From contig OY987298.1 in the NCBI GenBank assembly GCA_963920635.1, forward strand, positions 1,860,001 through 1,924,000: a stretch of DNA of 64,000 nt, written 5' to 3'. Both the position numbers and the translations under genes were made by a program. How positions within the stretch are numbered: position 1 is the stretch's first letter; every line of letters begins with the position of its first letter. The notes under the pieces are model-generated. The model saw nothing but the letters and a program-made list of their open reading frames with translations, ran no database searches and had not been told where the DNA came from. Positions 23,901 through 35,126 of the stretch are shown here, piece after piece. Source of the stretch: Pseudeuparius sepicola (lineage: Eukaryota; Arthropoda; Insecta; Coleoptera; Anthribidae).

Positions 23901-26900
23901 GCACCGGCAATTCAGAACTCGCGGTCTGAGAACTAGAATCGTCGAACGAGGAAATGAAAACAATATCCAACAAGTCAGACGCAACAATGAGATTCTTCGT
24001 GAATTCGATGTGTCAGTGGCCCTACGTGTTTCAAAGTCTGCAATTTTGCGAGCTTTAAAAAGAGATCACAGGCATGCGTATCATCTACAACCCGTACAAG
24101 GTTTAAGGCCCGGCGATGCAGAAAGAAGATTAGTGTTTTGCCGATGGATTTTGGAGTCAATTGAAGGAAATAGACAATTTTTAAATAACATTTTATGGAC
24201 GGACGAGTCGTGTTTTACTCGTCGTGGAGTAGTAAACTTTCATAATCAGCATATTTGAGCACAAGAAAACCCACATGCAATCCGGCCAAGAAATTTTCAG
24301 GTCGAATTTAGTGTCAATGTTTGGATTGGACTGTACAACCATCATGTTTGGACCCTTTTTTTTGCCACAGCGAGTGAATGGTGACAATTTTTTGGAGTTT
24401 TTAGTAGCTGAGCATAATAATATGTGGGAAGACATTCCTTTAAACTTAAAATTGTTGGCTTGGTTCCAACTTGACGGCTGTCCTGCACATTTTCACCGAA
24501 ATGTGAGGAACTGGTTAAATAATAACTTTCCAAATAGGTGGATCGGACGAGGGGGACCAGTCGCTTGGCCACCACGTTCTCCGGACATAACACCTCTGGA
24601 CTTCTTCGTATGGGGATTTTTAAAAGAACAAGTCTATGCGACTCCTGTAGAAACAAGGGAACAACTTATTGATCGTATCAGAAATGCATGCGATGAATTG
24701 AGAAATGGCAATTTAATCGATGCTGTTCAATCCGTTAGGCGTCGAAGTGAATTATGTGTGCACCAGAATGGATCACATTTTAAACAATTGTTGAATGTTG
24801 TACAAATTTAGAATTATAAAAATTATTAAGAAATAATACTAGATTTGATAAAAATGTTAAAATGATAATAAAGTAATGTACCTCAAACCAAGTGCCAGTT
24901 TATTTTTAAAATTGTTTCCATAAAATTAAAAATAAAATAGCTGAATCCGATAAGTGTTCCATAATTAATTTCTGTTATTTGCGATATTTATCAATAATCT
25001 TAGAAAACACATTTTTAGGCAAAAAAGGCTGAGATGGAAACGAAATAATTTATTTACTACACAACCGTGGCAGATACAAAAAAATGTCAAGATACACTTT
25101 TTGTAGAGAATTGAAAGAACTTTACGAAAAAAAAAATTTACGTTGATGTGAGACAGGTCCGTACTAATTACTTTTTAAATTTAGTGATAGTGGAAACCCA
25201 TAACTCCACCACTGGTTATGTCAGGACCTTCATATTATCACTAAATATCGTAGTCAAAAAGGTGGTACTACACATCAAATTTGGTTTAAATATCTCCACT
25301 GGTTCGGACAGTGTAAAAAATACTTCATATTTTTTCCAACACTTCAACGCCCTGTATCTCGGAAACTAAGCTTTCCCCGATATATGTTGATATAAAATTT
25401 TCATTTTAGATTATCTTTTTCTATCTAATGTTAAAGTCCTACCACATAAAAGTGAACCACCCTGTATAATAATGCAAAAATTGCAAAGGTTGGTACGAGT
25501 TCCTTTTGATGGCAACATTTCAAAATTTTTGCTGAAAAATAGTGATTTAACGTTAATTCCTTAACCTGACACTAGTGTCCTAAAAATTTGGCAAAGTTTG
25601 GTATGCGCTTCCTTTAAAGGCAATATTTCAAAATTTTGCTGAAAAATAGTGATTGCACGATAATTTCCTATCCCACACATGACACTAGTGCTAAGATTTC
25701 AAAGTTTTTGCTGAAAACTGGCGATAATTCCCCATCCCACACCTGACACTAGTGCTATCATTTCAGAGTAACCTTAAAAGATAACTCTCATCTTAACATC
25801 TACCCCGCAACTGGCATTAGTGTTATTGTTTGACAGGAGTCAAAAGACAGACCAAATTTCAAAGTTTTCGCTGAAAATTTGCCTTTGTACATTAATTCCC
25901 TTCTCCACACCTGACACTAGTGCCTTAAATATTTGCTAAATAAATAATAATGCAAAAATTGCAAAGGTTGGTATGAGTTCCTTTTGATGGCAACATTTCA
26001 AAATTTTTGCTGAAAAATAGTGATTTAACGTTAATTCCTTAACCTGACACTAGTGTCCTAAAAATTTGGCAAAGTTTGGTATGCGCTTCCTTTAAAGGCA
26101 ATATTTCAAAATTTTGCTGAAAAATAGTGATTGCACGATAATTTCCTATCCCACACCTGATATTAGTGCTATGATTTTAAAGTTTTTGCTAAAAACTTGC
26201 GATAATTCCCTAACCCACACCTGACACTAGTGCTATCATTTCAGAGAAACCTTAAAAGTTAACTCTCATCTTAATATCTACCCTGCAACTGGCATTAGTG
26301 TTATTGTTTGACAGGAGTCAAAAGGCAGTCAAAAGTTCAAAATTTTCGCTGAAAACTTGCCTTTGTAAGATAATTCTCTTCCCCACACCTGACACTAGTG
26401 TCTTAAAATTTTCGCTGAAAAATAATAGTGGAAAAATTGTAAAGTTGGTATGAGTTCCTTTTGATGGCAACATTTCAAAATTTTTACCGGAAAATGCTGC
26501 TCTCATTTGGCAGGGACCTTAAATGGCAGGTTAAATTTCAAAGCTTTTGCTGAAAAATAATGTTTGAATGTTAATTCCTTAACCTGACACTAGTGTCTTA
26601 AAGTTGTTGGCAAAGTTTGGTATTCGCTTTCCCGAAAAATACACGATAATGGGGAACTTGCACAAAAATTAAATTTGAAAAATATTACTTCCAAACGTAA
26701 TTTATTGCCATTAAATGAACCACAGTTCACAAAAAAATCATTTTTTATTTTTATGTAATAAATATAAGCAATTAAAAACTGCATAATTCAAATCATTCTT
26801 GTAACGCGCCCTCCTTGGTTGTAGCTCGAGGCGCCATCACCATGTATGAACTAATATGGGCGGCACATGTAAACAAACTACAGCACCACGCAAGCTTTGT

Positions 26901-29900
26901 TTAGAAAGACCAAACGAGAACGTCCTATCCTTGTCTGTCCGTATTTATATTGTTGATAACGTTTGAAAAGTGTGTGCTGAATAATAGTTATTTACATTGC
27001 GAGATGCGTAAGCGTACCAATTTTTTGTCCTGAGCAGCAAGTGTCACGTTTCTGACAGCAAATGAAATCCCACGTACCGAGACCTACATCAGAGCCCTCT
27101 GTAAATGGGTCGCCGAACTGTTTATTTTAAGGTTCGATTTCCATTCTCATCTTCTCTAATTCTGTGTAGCTATCATTCCTGTCACTGCCTTCTGATCGAT
27201 CGAGCTATTTGACGTCAAGACCATTCCCGTGCTTTTCGTATCGTTTCAAATGAATAGCTCGCGGTCACAACTTTAATCGTTTATTGCAAATTAAATATTG
27301 CGATTTGGTATGTGCTCTTTCTATAGATAGGCAAATATATTAAAGAACTAAAAAAAAGATATATTCAAGTTCCCCATTCCCTACTACTCACCTGATACAG
27401 AGACTGTGATTTTAAAGTTTTTGCTGAAAATTGGCGAAATTCCCAACCCCACACCTGACAATGTTTTTAAAAAATAATTGCGAAAAATAGTGATTGTACG
27501 ATAATTTCCTACCCTACACCTGACACTAGTGCCATAATTTCAGAGTAACCTTAAAAGATAACTTACATCTTAAAGTTGTGCTGTAACTAGTTTAAAATTT
27601 TACCTAAGATGGATGGCATGCTTTAGAGACGAAATCAATAATGTTACTCACCGGTTTCGTATCAGTTTCAAATTCCGTGCTCAATCCGGAGATGTTACAA
27701 AAATCCGACGCAAACGGGGCGTAATGGTATGGATAGTACCATTTCCACGAGGCACAACCCTGATAATAGTACCGCAGCACCCAGCATAAGCCGCGGACGT
27801 AGTGTAAGGCCACAGAATTCCTACCAAAAAAATATATCAATGTCAATCCGTGGACAGAATATATTTATTTACCTGAATTGTAAATTTTCCGATCCAACGT
27901 CGAATTTAGACTCGTAATAACGATCCTTAAAGCCGTCTTCCCACAGCCTGACCTCGTCGTGGGCCTGCTCGTCGTCACTTTCGTTTTCCGTCAAATCGAC
28001 ATTGTCCGATTTCCTTTTTTGTCCGCGAACTAAAAATTAAAAATATTTTGAAACTATTATGTGGCCCCTCGGAGAAAAAATTCAGGAGATAGAAGTTACA
28101 TCAAAAATCAGTAATTTCCTCCTTATTCCCACAATTGCCACTTGGCATTGCCAAACATGACAAAAATGTACCCAAAAATCAGTGAGCTTCGACTTTCTAG
28201 AAGTCTTGATCTCCCTTCTCAGAATTCTCTAGATAATCCTGTAGGTACAGATTTCTCTAGAGAATTATGGCTAGATCATTTTAACATAAAAATATATAGG
28301 AATATGCCTATTAGTCACTTTGAAATAAAATGGAAAATTCGCATATTTGTAATTTCTTAGAAAATCCCAAATTTTGTTTTCAAAAAAATGGTTTGTTGTC
28401 AACATGACAGTTTCAAACTGTCTTTATAGACCTTTAACCAGAATCAGAAGTCGAAAACGTGCATATTTTCTACATCGAACATTTGAACTACTTTTCAGAT
28501 ACCATCTATTCCGATGACTGCAAATTAGTATCAGTATTTATTATTACAGCATAATGTTGATGATAATTTTCTCCTTGTTCCCAATTGCCACTTGGCATTG
28601 CCAAACATGACAAAAATGTACCCAAAAATCAGTGAGCTTCAACTTTCTAGAAGTCTTGATCTCTCTTCTCAGAATTCTCTAGATAATCCTGTAGGTACAG
28701 ATTTCTCTAGAGAATTATGGATAGCTCATTTTAACATAAACATATATAGGAATATATTAGTCAGTTTGAAATAATATGGAAAATTCGCATATTTGTATTT
28801 TCTTAGAAAATCTCAATTTTTATTCAAAAAAATGGTTTGTTGTGAACATGACAGTTTCAAACTTTCTTTATAGACCTTTAACCAGAATCAGAAGTCGAAA
28901 ACGTGCATATTTTCTACATGGAACATTTGAACTACTTTTCAGATACCATCTATTCCGATGACTGCAAATTAGTATCAGTATTTATTATTACAGCATAATG
29001 TTGATGATAATTTTCTCCTTGTTCCCAATTGCCACTTGGCATTGCCAAACATGACAAAAATGTACCCAAAAATCAGTGAGCTTCAACTTTCTAGAAGTCT
29101 TGATCTCTCATCTCAGAATTCTCTACATAATCCTGTAGGTACAGATTTCTCTAGAGAATTATGGATAGCTCATTTTAACATAAACATATATAGGAATATA
29201 TTAGTCAGTTTGAAATAATATGGAAAATTCGCATATTTGTATTTTCTTAGAAAATATCAATTTTTTTTAAATGGTTTGTTGTCAACATGACAGTTTCAAA
29301 CTTTCTTTATAGACCTTTAACCAGAATCAGAAGTCGAAAACGTGCATATTTTCTACATGGAACATTTGAACTACTTTTTAGATATCATCTATTCCGATGG
29401 CTGCAAATTAGTATCAGTATTTATTATTACAACATAATGTTGATGACAACAAAATTATGTTGTTTATTGTCACTAGATTGTCATAAAATTGTTCTTAAGT
29501 GTTTGTATAATATGGATATAAGAGGCATATACTTCATTGATGCTTTCAAAATTATTTATCAAATCGTAATCAATTTGTGCAAATTGGAGAAATCAAAATT
29601 TCGAATAATATATAAATTGTGGAGTTCCACAAGGATCAACATTAGGCCCAATTATGTTTCTGTATAATTCTGTGAAAATTTAAATTTGAAAGGCAGCGTT
29701 AAACTTTTTGCTGATGATACAACAATTTAAACATTTTGAGTCATTCAATTGTGAAAAAAGAACAATATTCCAACAATGCTTTTGAAAGAGATTATACCAA
29801 AATTGTTCAGGCAGAATTTCACAATTCGAACAGATAGTTCAACTAAAAAACTTGCAAAAAACTTGCAAGTTTTTGTACATTTTCTATATGGTACATTTGA

Positions 29901-32900
29901 ACTACCGATACCATCTGTTCTGACAACTACAATAAATTAGTCACAGGAAATCTCAATTTTCTCAGAAAAAAACTGTCTGCAAGACTCTCCTAAAGGGATG
30001 ACAACTCTTCTGGCGCACCCTGCAAATTATTTAGAACACTATTTTCGCGACTTACCATCAGTTTCGCCAGATCTGATCATAGATTCCAATGCAGTTCTCG
30101 AGGAACTAGTTTGCAACCTAATCTCAACGTTCGAACCGCCCCTGCTGTGCATCGACGCAACTCTAATGTTAAAAGCCTCCTGGCGTGGGTTCGATATCGC
30201 CCTTTGGTGACCGATCGCCTGGAAGAAAACAAAAATCGATCTATGCCTTCTAGACCGTCAGACAGTGACAGATTTTCCTTACGGATTTTCTCATTTATGC
30301 CTTGGAGAGGGTTGAAAGGTAAATCGATGCTGAGTCGGAAAATAGTAATTTTAAGTTTGGCCCCCCGGGGAAAACATATGGAAAATTCGATTTTTCAAAA
30401 CAGAAAAAAAGGTACTAATTTTCACTTATGCCATGTTCACCGTATGATTTCTTATACTATTCCGACCTTGAAAACCCAAAGGCATAAGTGTAGCGTGTGG
30501 AAAAAGGGTTTGGCAGATCACACAAAAAATGACTTGGTTTACTGACTCCGTCAGTTATGCCGTTCGAAATGGTGAAAACTTATATCCTCACTAGCCCAAA
30601 AATTGATTGGCAGAAGTGACGCGTGGGGAAAAATGCACTTTTGGGTAGGAAAATAAGTCGGAATTTTTTTTTTCGTCAATTGATTTTGTCAGCGATAAAA
30701 TGAATTGCAATAAAACTTTCTATAGTTTCAGATGCATAAGTGCAGAAATCAGTTGACGAAAAAAAAAAATTTTCCGACTTATTTTCCGACCCAAAAGTGC
30801 ATTTTTCCCCACGCGTCGCTTCTGCCAATCAATTTTTGGGCTAGTGAGGATATGAGTTTTCACCATTTCGAACGGCATAACTGACGGAGTCAGTAAACCA
30901 AGTCATGTTTTGTGTGATCTGCCAAACCCTTAATTCAACCCTTCTTCCACACGCCACACTTATGCCTTTGGGTTTTCGAGGTCGGAATAGTATAAGAAAT
31001 CATACGGTGAACATGGCATAAGTGAGAATTAGTACTTTTTTTCTGTTTTGAAAAATCGAATTTTCCATGTTTTCCCCGGGGGCCAAACTTAAAATTACTA
31101 TTTTCCGACTCAGCATCGATTTACCTTTCAACCCTCTCCAAGGCATAAATGAGAAAATCAGTAAGGAAAATCTGTCACTGTCTGACGGTCTATTCGTATA
31201 ATATATCGAGCATTCCAAAGATCCTGTGAAACATTGAAAATTCCAACTCACCGCCGGCGCAAACTGGGTGTTCCTCAACGAATTAAAATTGGGACGGTAC
31301 TGGCCGTACCCCCCCTCGGTTCTCCTCCTTTTCGCCTTGTCCCTCGCTTTAAATTGTAATTCTTTCTGTTGTCTTGTTTTAAAAATTTCGTCTTCGACCC
31401 TTCCGAGTTGCAACATGATCATTTGTACTCGTTCAAGGTTTACGTCACCGCTGTCTGTCAAATATCCCTATAACACGTTTTTTTTTGTTAACTGTTGACT
31501 GAAACATTTATTAAAATATGTCAAGTTGACAAAAAAACCTTCTCTGAAACTCACTATTGCCGAACTTGCAAGATCTGTGATCTGTATATTTTCTACATGG
31601 TACATTTGAACTACTTCCGAGATACCATATGGTCTGATGACTACAAATGAGTCTCAATATTTATTTGCCGATATCACATCAAGTCCAGGCATCTTGAACT
31701 CTATACATTGTTCGAGCAAATTGTCAATAAACAGTTCAAGTGAAAAACCTCAAAGCTTTGTATATTTTCAACATGGTACATTTGAACTATTTTTGAGATC
31801 ATTTGTTCTGTTTGGTATAAATTACTGTCAATATTTATTTATTTAACATGAAAAATAGTATCTACTGATATCTTTTCTTAAGACCTTAGTTTCGTATCTT
31901 ATATAATAGGTGGAGACAGCTAATTTCAGAGATAGTTTCCTGTCATCATGACAGTGTCTTTATAGATCTTTTAACTAGAATTTCAGCTTTTGAACAGACA
32001 GTTCAACTGAATAACTTGAAAGTTTGGTATGTTTGAACTACTTTTGAGATACTGTCTGTTCCGAGGACTACAAATTATTCTCAATATTTATTTACTAAGA
32101 AAAATGTCTAGCTTCAGAAAGAAACTTTAATGTGAAATAAGTTAGCATCAATATTTTCTTACTCCTGTTTTATATACGCACTCCTTGTAAAGACTGACAA
32201 GTCTGTCAATGGCGCCCTCTCTGATTTCCAAACTCGGCAAATGGGGCAAGAAATCGTTGCCGACAAAGAAACACATGAAGACCCAATCATCAATAACTCT
32301 CTCAAATTCGTACTTGAAAGGTAAATTGGGCATGAATAGTTCTTTTTCGAGGTATTCTTTTAAAACGCTCAGTCTAAAAAAGAACATAACAAGTTTATCA
32401 AAACAATATTGTTAATATTATAAATTATAAATCACTTTTTATAAAGTCAAATACTAAAAAGAAATCTACAAACTAACCTTACAAAAATGAATTCAGTTTC
32501 GCCAGCAAATAGCACGTCAGCTGGTTTTTCGTGTTCACTTTGAACTCCTCCGATGCAATCCTTCGAATAAATTTAAACTTAACCTTGAGAAAACGCTTTG
32601 GTAATTTTCTACTTTATCCACTTTTGGAATTTTTGTGATTTTTTTGAGAAAACATTGAAAATACAAGTTTTTAAGTCATTTGTAACCAACAAAACCTTGC
32701 ACAAATGGATATTAACTGTCCTGTGGGAGTTAAACAAGTTTCTTTTTAGGGCAAGGAAAATATTCAAATATGATGTCAATTTCATTTCGAAAATATTCTC
32801 TAGACTTTTGTAATTAAATAAGGAAATCGCTACACTCAGGGCAAGGAAAATATTTGAATATAATAGCAAATTCTTCAGAAAACTAAAATTAAATTATTGT

Positions 32901-34537
32901 ACTTACCCTAGTAACCAAGTCAGCGCACCCACAATAGCCGCCGAAAAACATCATGGCGCTGGTTTTGTACGTATTACTGTCTCTAGATTTCAATAATCTT
33001 TTGGAATTTTTGCGATTTTTTTGGGAAAACATTGAAAACACACGTTTTTAAGTCATTTGTAACCAACAAAACCTTGCGCAAATGGATATTAACTGTCCTG
33101 CGGGAGTTAAACAAGTTTCTTATTAGGGCAAGGAAAATATTCAAATATGATGTCAATTTCGTTTCGAAAATACCTATTCTCTAGACTTTTGTAATTCAAT
33201 AAGGAAATCGCTACACTTAGGGCAAGGAAAATATTTAAATATTGCCTAGTAACCAAGTCAGCGCACCCGCAATAACCGCTGAAAAACATCATGGCGCTGG
33301 TTTTGTACGTATTGCCTCTAGATTTCAATAATTTTTTCGGGACACTTCCGGTCATTAGCGCAACATATGAAAGTGGTTTCCGTGTTTCTGGGATTATGTA
33401 CAACACAAAGGTAATTTTAGTTTTTCTCTAACCCAAAAGTGGATAAACTAGAAAATGACCAACGCTTTTTATTTCTTGCTTTGAAAGCCAGGAAGCCTCT
33501 AAACTCTTACCTTCATTTCGTGTCCCAACTGTCCGCAAATGTCGCAAGGCCTCGGCTGATTCGGCTTAAACTCTTCTCTGATAATAGTGAAATTCGGCTC
33601 GTGCGTAGCCAGTCCCAGCATGATGAGATCGGCATCGGCCCCACACAGAACATGTTGCGTATTTGGATCGTGATCGGGCTGAGCCCTTTGTCTCCTTATG
33701 TAGTCCATGATTTTGTGTTCGCCTTCACCCGGCACATTGGCGTCAGAAAGAATAATCTAAAAAGCACAATTTGTAACATATCTGTGGTAAACTGAAACAT
33801 ACTAATGAAAAAGTAAGTTAGTAATTCAAACGACATACCTTTATTCCATACCATCCAGGGTTGTTGTTCAAACGATCGTGGATGTAGTAATGTAAGCATT
33901 CTGATAGTCTCGCCATAAATGGCGTACCGGGCGTAATACAATTAGAATCGAAATGTTGTTCTTTTGGTTTTTCGGGGGGTAAAACACAACCTGAAATAAC
34001 GTACGGTTATAAAATTCATCGGAACGAAATCGATAGTAATCGAGTGGAAACCTTTAAGTATGAGTTCAGCTCTGATCCTCTTGATTTCGTTAATCTTTTC
34101 CACGGTTTCCTTAGACGCTCTAAATCTTCTAGATCTCTGTTGGTTCATCTTAGCTCTCGGTGCCACCCCGTCGATAGCCATGTACAATAATTTTCTCGGC
34201 CTGACGATATTAAATAACCTGTCGATGCATTCGAAAATGGCCACCATCATCTCATCTTCATTTTTCGGCGCTGGTCTGTCTTCGGGGTGCGTACACGGGT
34301 GAATAATACCATTCATATCCAAGTATAGATTATCAAATTCAATCCCATTGGGATTTGCTTCAGTTGAATTTATCGGTATCTTCACCCCGTTTATATCCAC
34401 CGCCTGGAAGAAACACAAAATAAAATTAATAAAAGTAGGGGAATAATACCATATAACCTCACTTTGTTCTCGACGCAATGCACGATCACGGAGGGGTACT
34501 TTCGGCTGAGCCATCTGAAGAATGCTGGTACTCCCAT
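17934..34537 (-). CDS. XRN2: XRN2/Rat1 nuclear 5'-3' exoribonuclease (14 exons)
   Basis: Degrades RNA 5' to 3' in the nucleus; its known role is torpedo termination and rRNA processing. Exons on the minus strand: 34463-34537, 34052-34403, 33839-33990, 33511-33756, 32478-32560, 32163-32373, 31252-31467, 30056-30218, 27873-28029, 27652-27820, 21954-22043, 21569-21900, 18124-18345, 17934-18064. All junctions are GT-AG and keep frame for 866 codons. Start [15 protein letters not shown] is the invariant N-terminus. Visible motifs: [27 protein letters not shown] (198-212), GADADLIML (232-240), a CCHC knuckle C264, C267, H272, C277 split by intron 4, and [19 protein letters not shown]. The second half carries [14 protein letters not shown] and Gly/Arg tail sequence. 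The ORF ends in phase 1 with no stop, so a last exon is needed (candidate 11854-11954). Confidence 0.93.
18400..18525. repeat. Left copy of a duplication flanking a hAT element
   Basis: The segment CATATTTTACCTGCAGAC and ACAAAAAAGTAGTTCAAACG recur at 21440-21515, on the far side of the hAT at 18607-21423. Confidence 0.6.
19597..19761 (+). pseudogene. hAT transposase C-terminal remnant
   Basis: The frame reads [21 protein letters not shown] then ends at TAA 19759-19761. VDVERSFS is the hAT dimerisation core. Upstream sequence (19000-19590) is out of frame and broken by stops. Confidence 0.7.
19903..20624. mobile_element. Mariner-like foldback (CAGGGTGTTCG ends)
   Basis: Exact inverted ends flanked by TA; long arms share AATAGACGGAGATATTTTAG and its complement. 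The interior has no ORF. Nested in the hAT. Confidence 0.75.
20629..21267. mobile_element. Second nested foldback (CAGGGTGTTCC end), decayed
   Basis: Left end CAGGGTGTTCCTAAATATC and right CATGATATTTAGGAACACC are complementary. The right terminus is eroded and only short arms match. It abuts the previous element with just TATA between them. Confidence 0.6.
21432..21530. repeat. Right copy of the duplication flanking the hAT
   Basis: Matches 18400-18525 over CATATTTTACCTGCAGAC and GTAGTTCAAACGTACCATC, immediately upstream (on the plus strand) of XRN2 exon 12. Confidence 0.6.
22090..22855. repeat. Tandem-type array, CCTGACACTAGTG family, left part
   Basis: Recurring blocks CCACACCTGACACTAGTG, GCTGAAAAATAGTGAT and GCGATAATTCCC alternate at irregular spacing inside a long XRN2 intron. 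The array is split by the mariner element at 22856-25464 and resumes at 25467. Confidence 0.75.
22856..25464 (+). mobile_element. DD41D-type mariner element with ~660-bp terminal inverted repeats
   Basis: The ends CAGGGTGGTTCAC are exactly inverted and flanked by TA (22854-22855, 25465-25466). The arms run about 22856-23520 and 24803-25464 with high identity. A transposase pseudogene (23767-24811) fills the space between. A minus-strand frame of 94 codons inside the left arm is partly preserved in the right arm simply because the arms are copies. Confidence 0.88.
23767..24811 (+). pseudogene. Mariner-like transposase, DD41D spacing, broken
   Basis: The N-terminal region has an HTH ([17 protein letters not shown]). 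The catalytic core shows ILWTDESCF (first Asp), [10 protein letters not shown] (second Asp) and [20 protein letters not shown] (third Asp), with 41 residues between the second and third. The frame is broken by a TGA at 24256-24258 after FHNQHI and by a frameshift in the T-run near 24350-24361. Otherwise it reads through to the natural end at 24811, so decay is recent. Confidence 0.85.
25467..26640. repeat. Tandem-type array, CCTGACACTAGTG family, right part
   Basis: A unit of about 463 bp is directly repeated (about 25475-25935 and 25940-26400), sharing GCAAAAATTGCAAAGGTTGG and TTCCTTAACCTGACACTAG. It matches the array left of the mariner element. Confidence 0.8.
26640..27360. other. Intronic stretch without array repeats
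   Basis: Part of XRN2 intron 10. Nothing recognisable as gene or transposon; array repeats resume at 27360-27600. Confidence 0.45.
28104..29440. repeat. Three tandem copies of a ~445-bp unit in an XRN2 intron
   Basis: Copies begin near 28125, 28575 and 29020 with CCACTTGGCATTGCCAAAC and share AAATCAGTGAGCTTC, TCTCTAGAGAATTATGG and GAATCAGAAGTCGAAAACG. Copies 2 and 3 are closest to each other. Each unit keeps a frame of about 60-70 codons but with no protein signature. Confidence 0.85.
29430..29740 (+). pseudogene. Decayed LINE reverse-transcriptase fragment
   Basis: In separate frames the plus strand encodes a [14 protein letters not shown] piece, then [10 protein letters not shown] near 29620 and KLFADDTT near 29700. 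These are the motif before the catalytic site and the catalytic (F/Y)ADD of non-LTR reverse transcriptases. Frameshifts and stops break it throughout. Confidence 0.6.
30253..31190. mobile_element. 938-bp near-perfect palindromic element filling XRN2 intron 7
   Basis: The ends GACCGTCAGACAGTGACAG are exactly inverted and flanked by TA. The arms are about 435 bp with a loop of about 70 bp near 30683-30752. It lies in the 1033-nt intron between exons 31252-31467 and 30056-30218, starting only 61 nt from the donor and ending 32-34 nt before the acceptor. No ORF. A relative is at 39375-40235. Confidence 0.88.
31560..32110. repeat. Cluster of GGTACATTTGAACTAC-type dispersed repeats
   Basis: Three blocks (near 31589, 31768, 32030) share TTTTCTACATGGTACATTTG-like sequence followed by GAGATACC and TGTTC. 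The same block recurs near 28480, 28915, 29357, 29880 and 49911. Confidence 0.65.
32610..33410. repeat. Internal duplication in XRN2 intron 4
   Basis: Segments at 32620-32870 and 33000-33240 are near-identical (AAGTCATTTGTAACCAACAA, GGGCAAGGAAAATATT). A second shared block, CATCATGGCGCTGGTTTTG, occurs at 32950 and 33290. The duplication occupies most of the intron between exons 33511-33756 and 32478-32560. Confidence 0.8.
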
Positions 34538-35126
34538 GGTCGGTTTTTAAAAGAAACGGCAGGCTAATTTAAATGGCCGGTTTTCTACACAATTTCCGAC
34601 AAACAAATAGAAAAACACACACCCCCAATCTACTCTTTTCGGGAAAGGAAAGTCAACGTCAAGAGTTCAAGACTCGAACTGTCAATGTCAATACTGTCAA
34701 GCGTCAAATTTTTTTGAACCGTTGGAACTTCGAAATAAAAATAATTATGGATCTTCAGCAATATTCAGGTCTACGAGTGATCGTTTTTAATAATAAACAA
34801 CGTTACTTTTATATTTTGTGATATAATTTTGAGCGGCAAATTCAAAACGCAAATTCGAGACATGCGCATATTTTTCTTGCCTCTTCTCCGTCCTTTCACT
34901 GATTGAATTGGTTTTCCCCGTTTTTTCGCCGATTATTCAATCAAAAATCGGGTTCGATGTGGTCGGGCGACGTAAAGTGACCGCGGAATTGTTCACTTTC
35001 TTCGTCTCTTTCCGCGGCGATCTTTTATATCGATTCACATTTCCGCTGGTCCACGCCTAAAAAGGCGTGAAGCAAATCTCGCGTGCGGTTTCATCAGTTT
35101 CCTTCTCGCGAGAATAATCCGCGATA
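34538..35126. promoter_or_regulatory. Divergent promoter region between XRN2 and CD98hc
   Basis: The start codons of the two genes are 589 bp apart and point away from each other. The half next to CD98hc (34860-35126) is CpG-rich compared with the flanks and has no canonical TATA box that I can place with confidence. Both 5' UTRs and core promoters must lie here unless there are distal noncoding exons. Confidence 0.6.

Noticed and set aside
22951..25369. 94- and 73-codon frames in the arms of the DD41D element
   Set aside because: They are copies of the same terminal inverted repeat and have no protein signature; the transposase is between them.
22090..27600. CRISPR-like or satellite array
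   Set aside because: Block spacing is irregular, repeats are long and divergent, and the host is an insect; it is an intronic tandem duplication.
33439..33795. 118-codon plus-strand frame
   Set aside because: Antisense to XRN2 exon 4 (33511-33756), which has clear family motifs on the minus strand.
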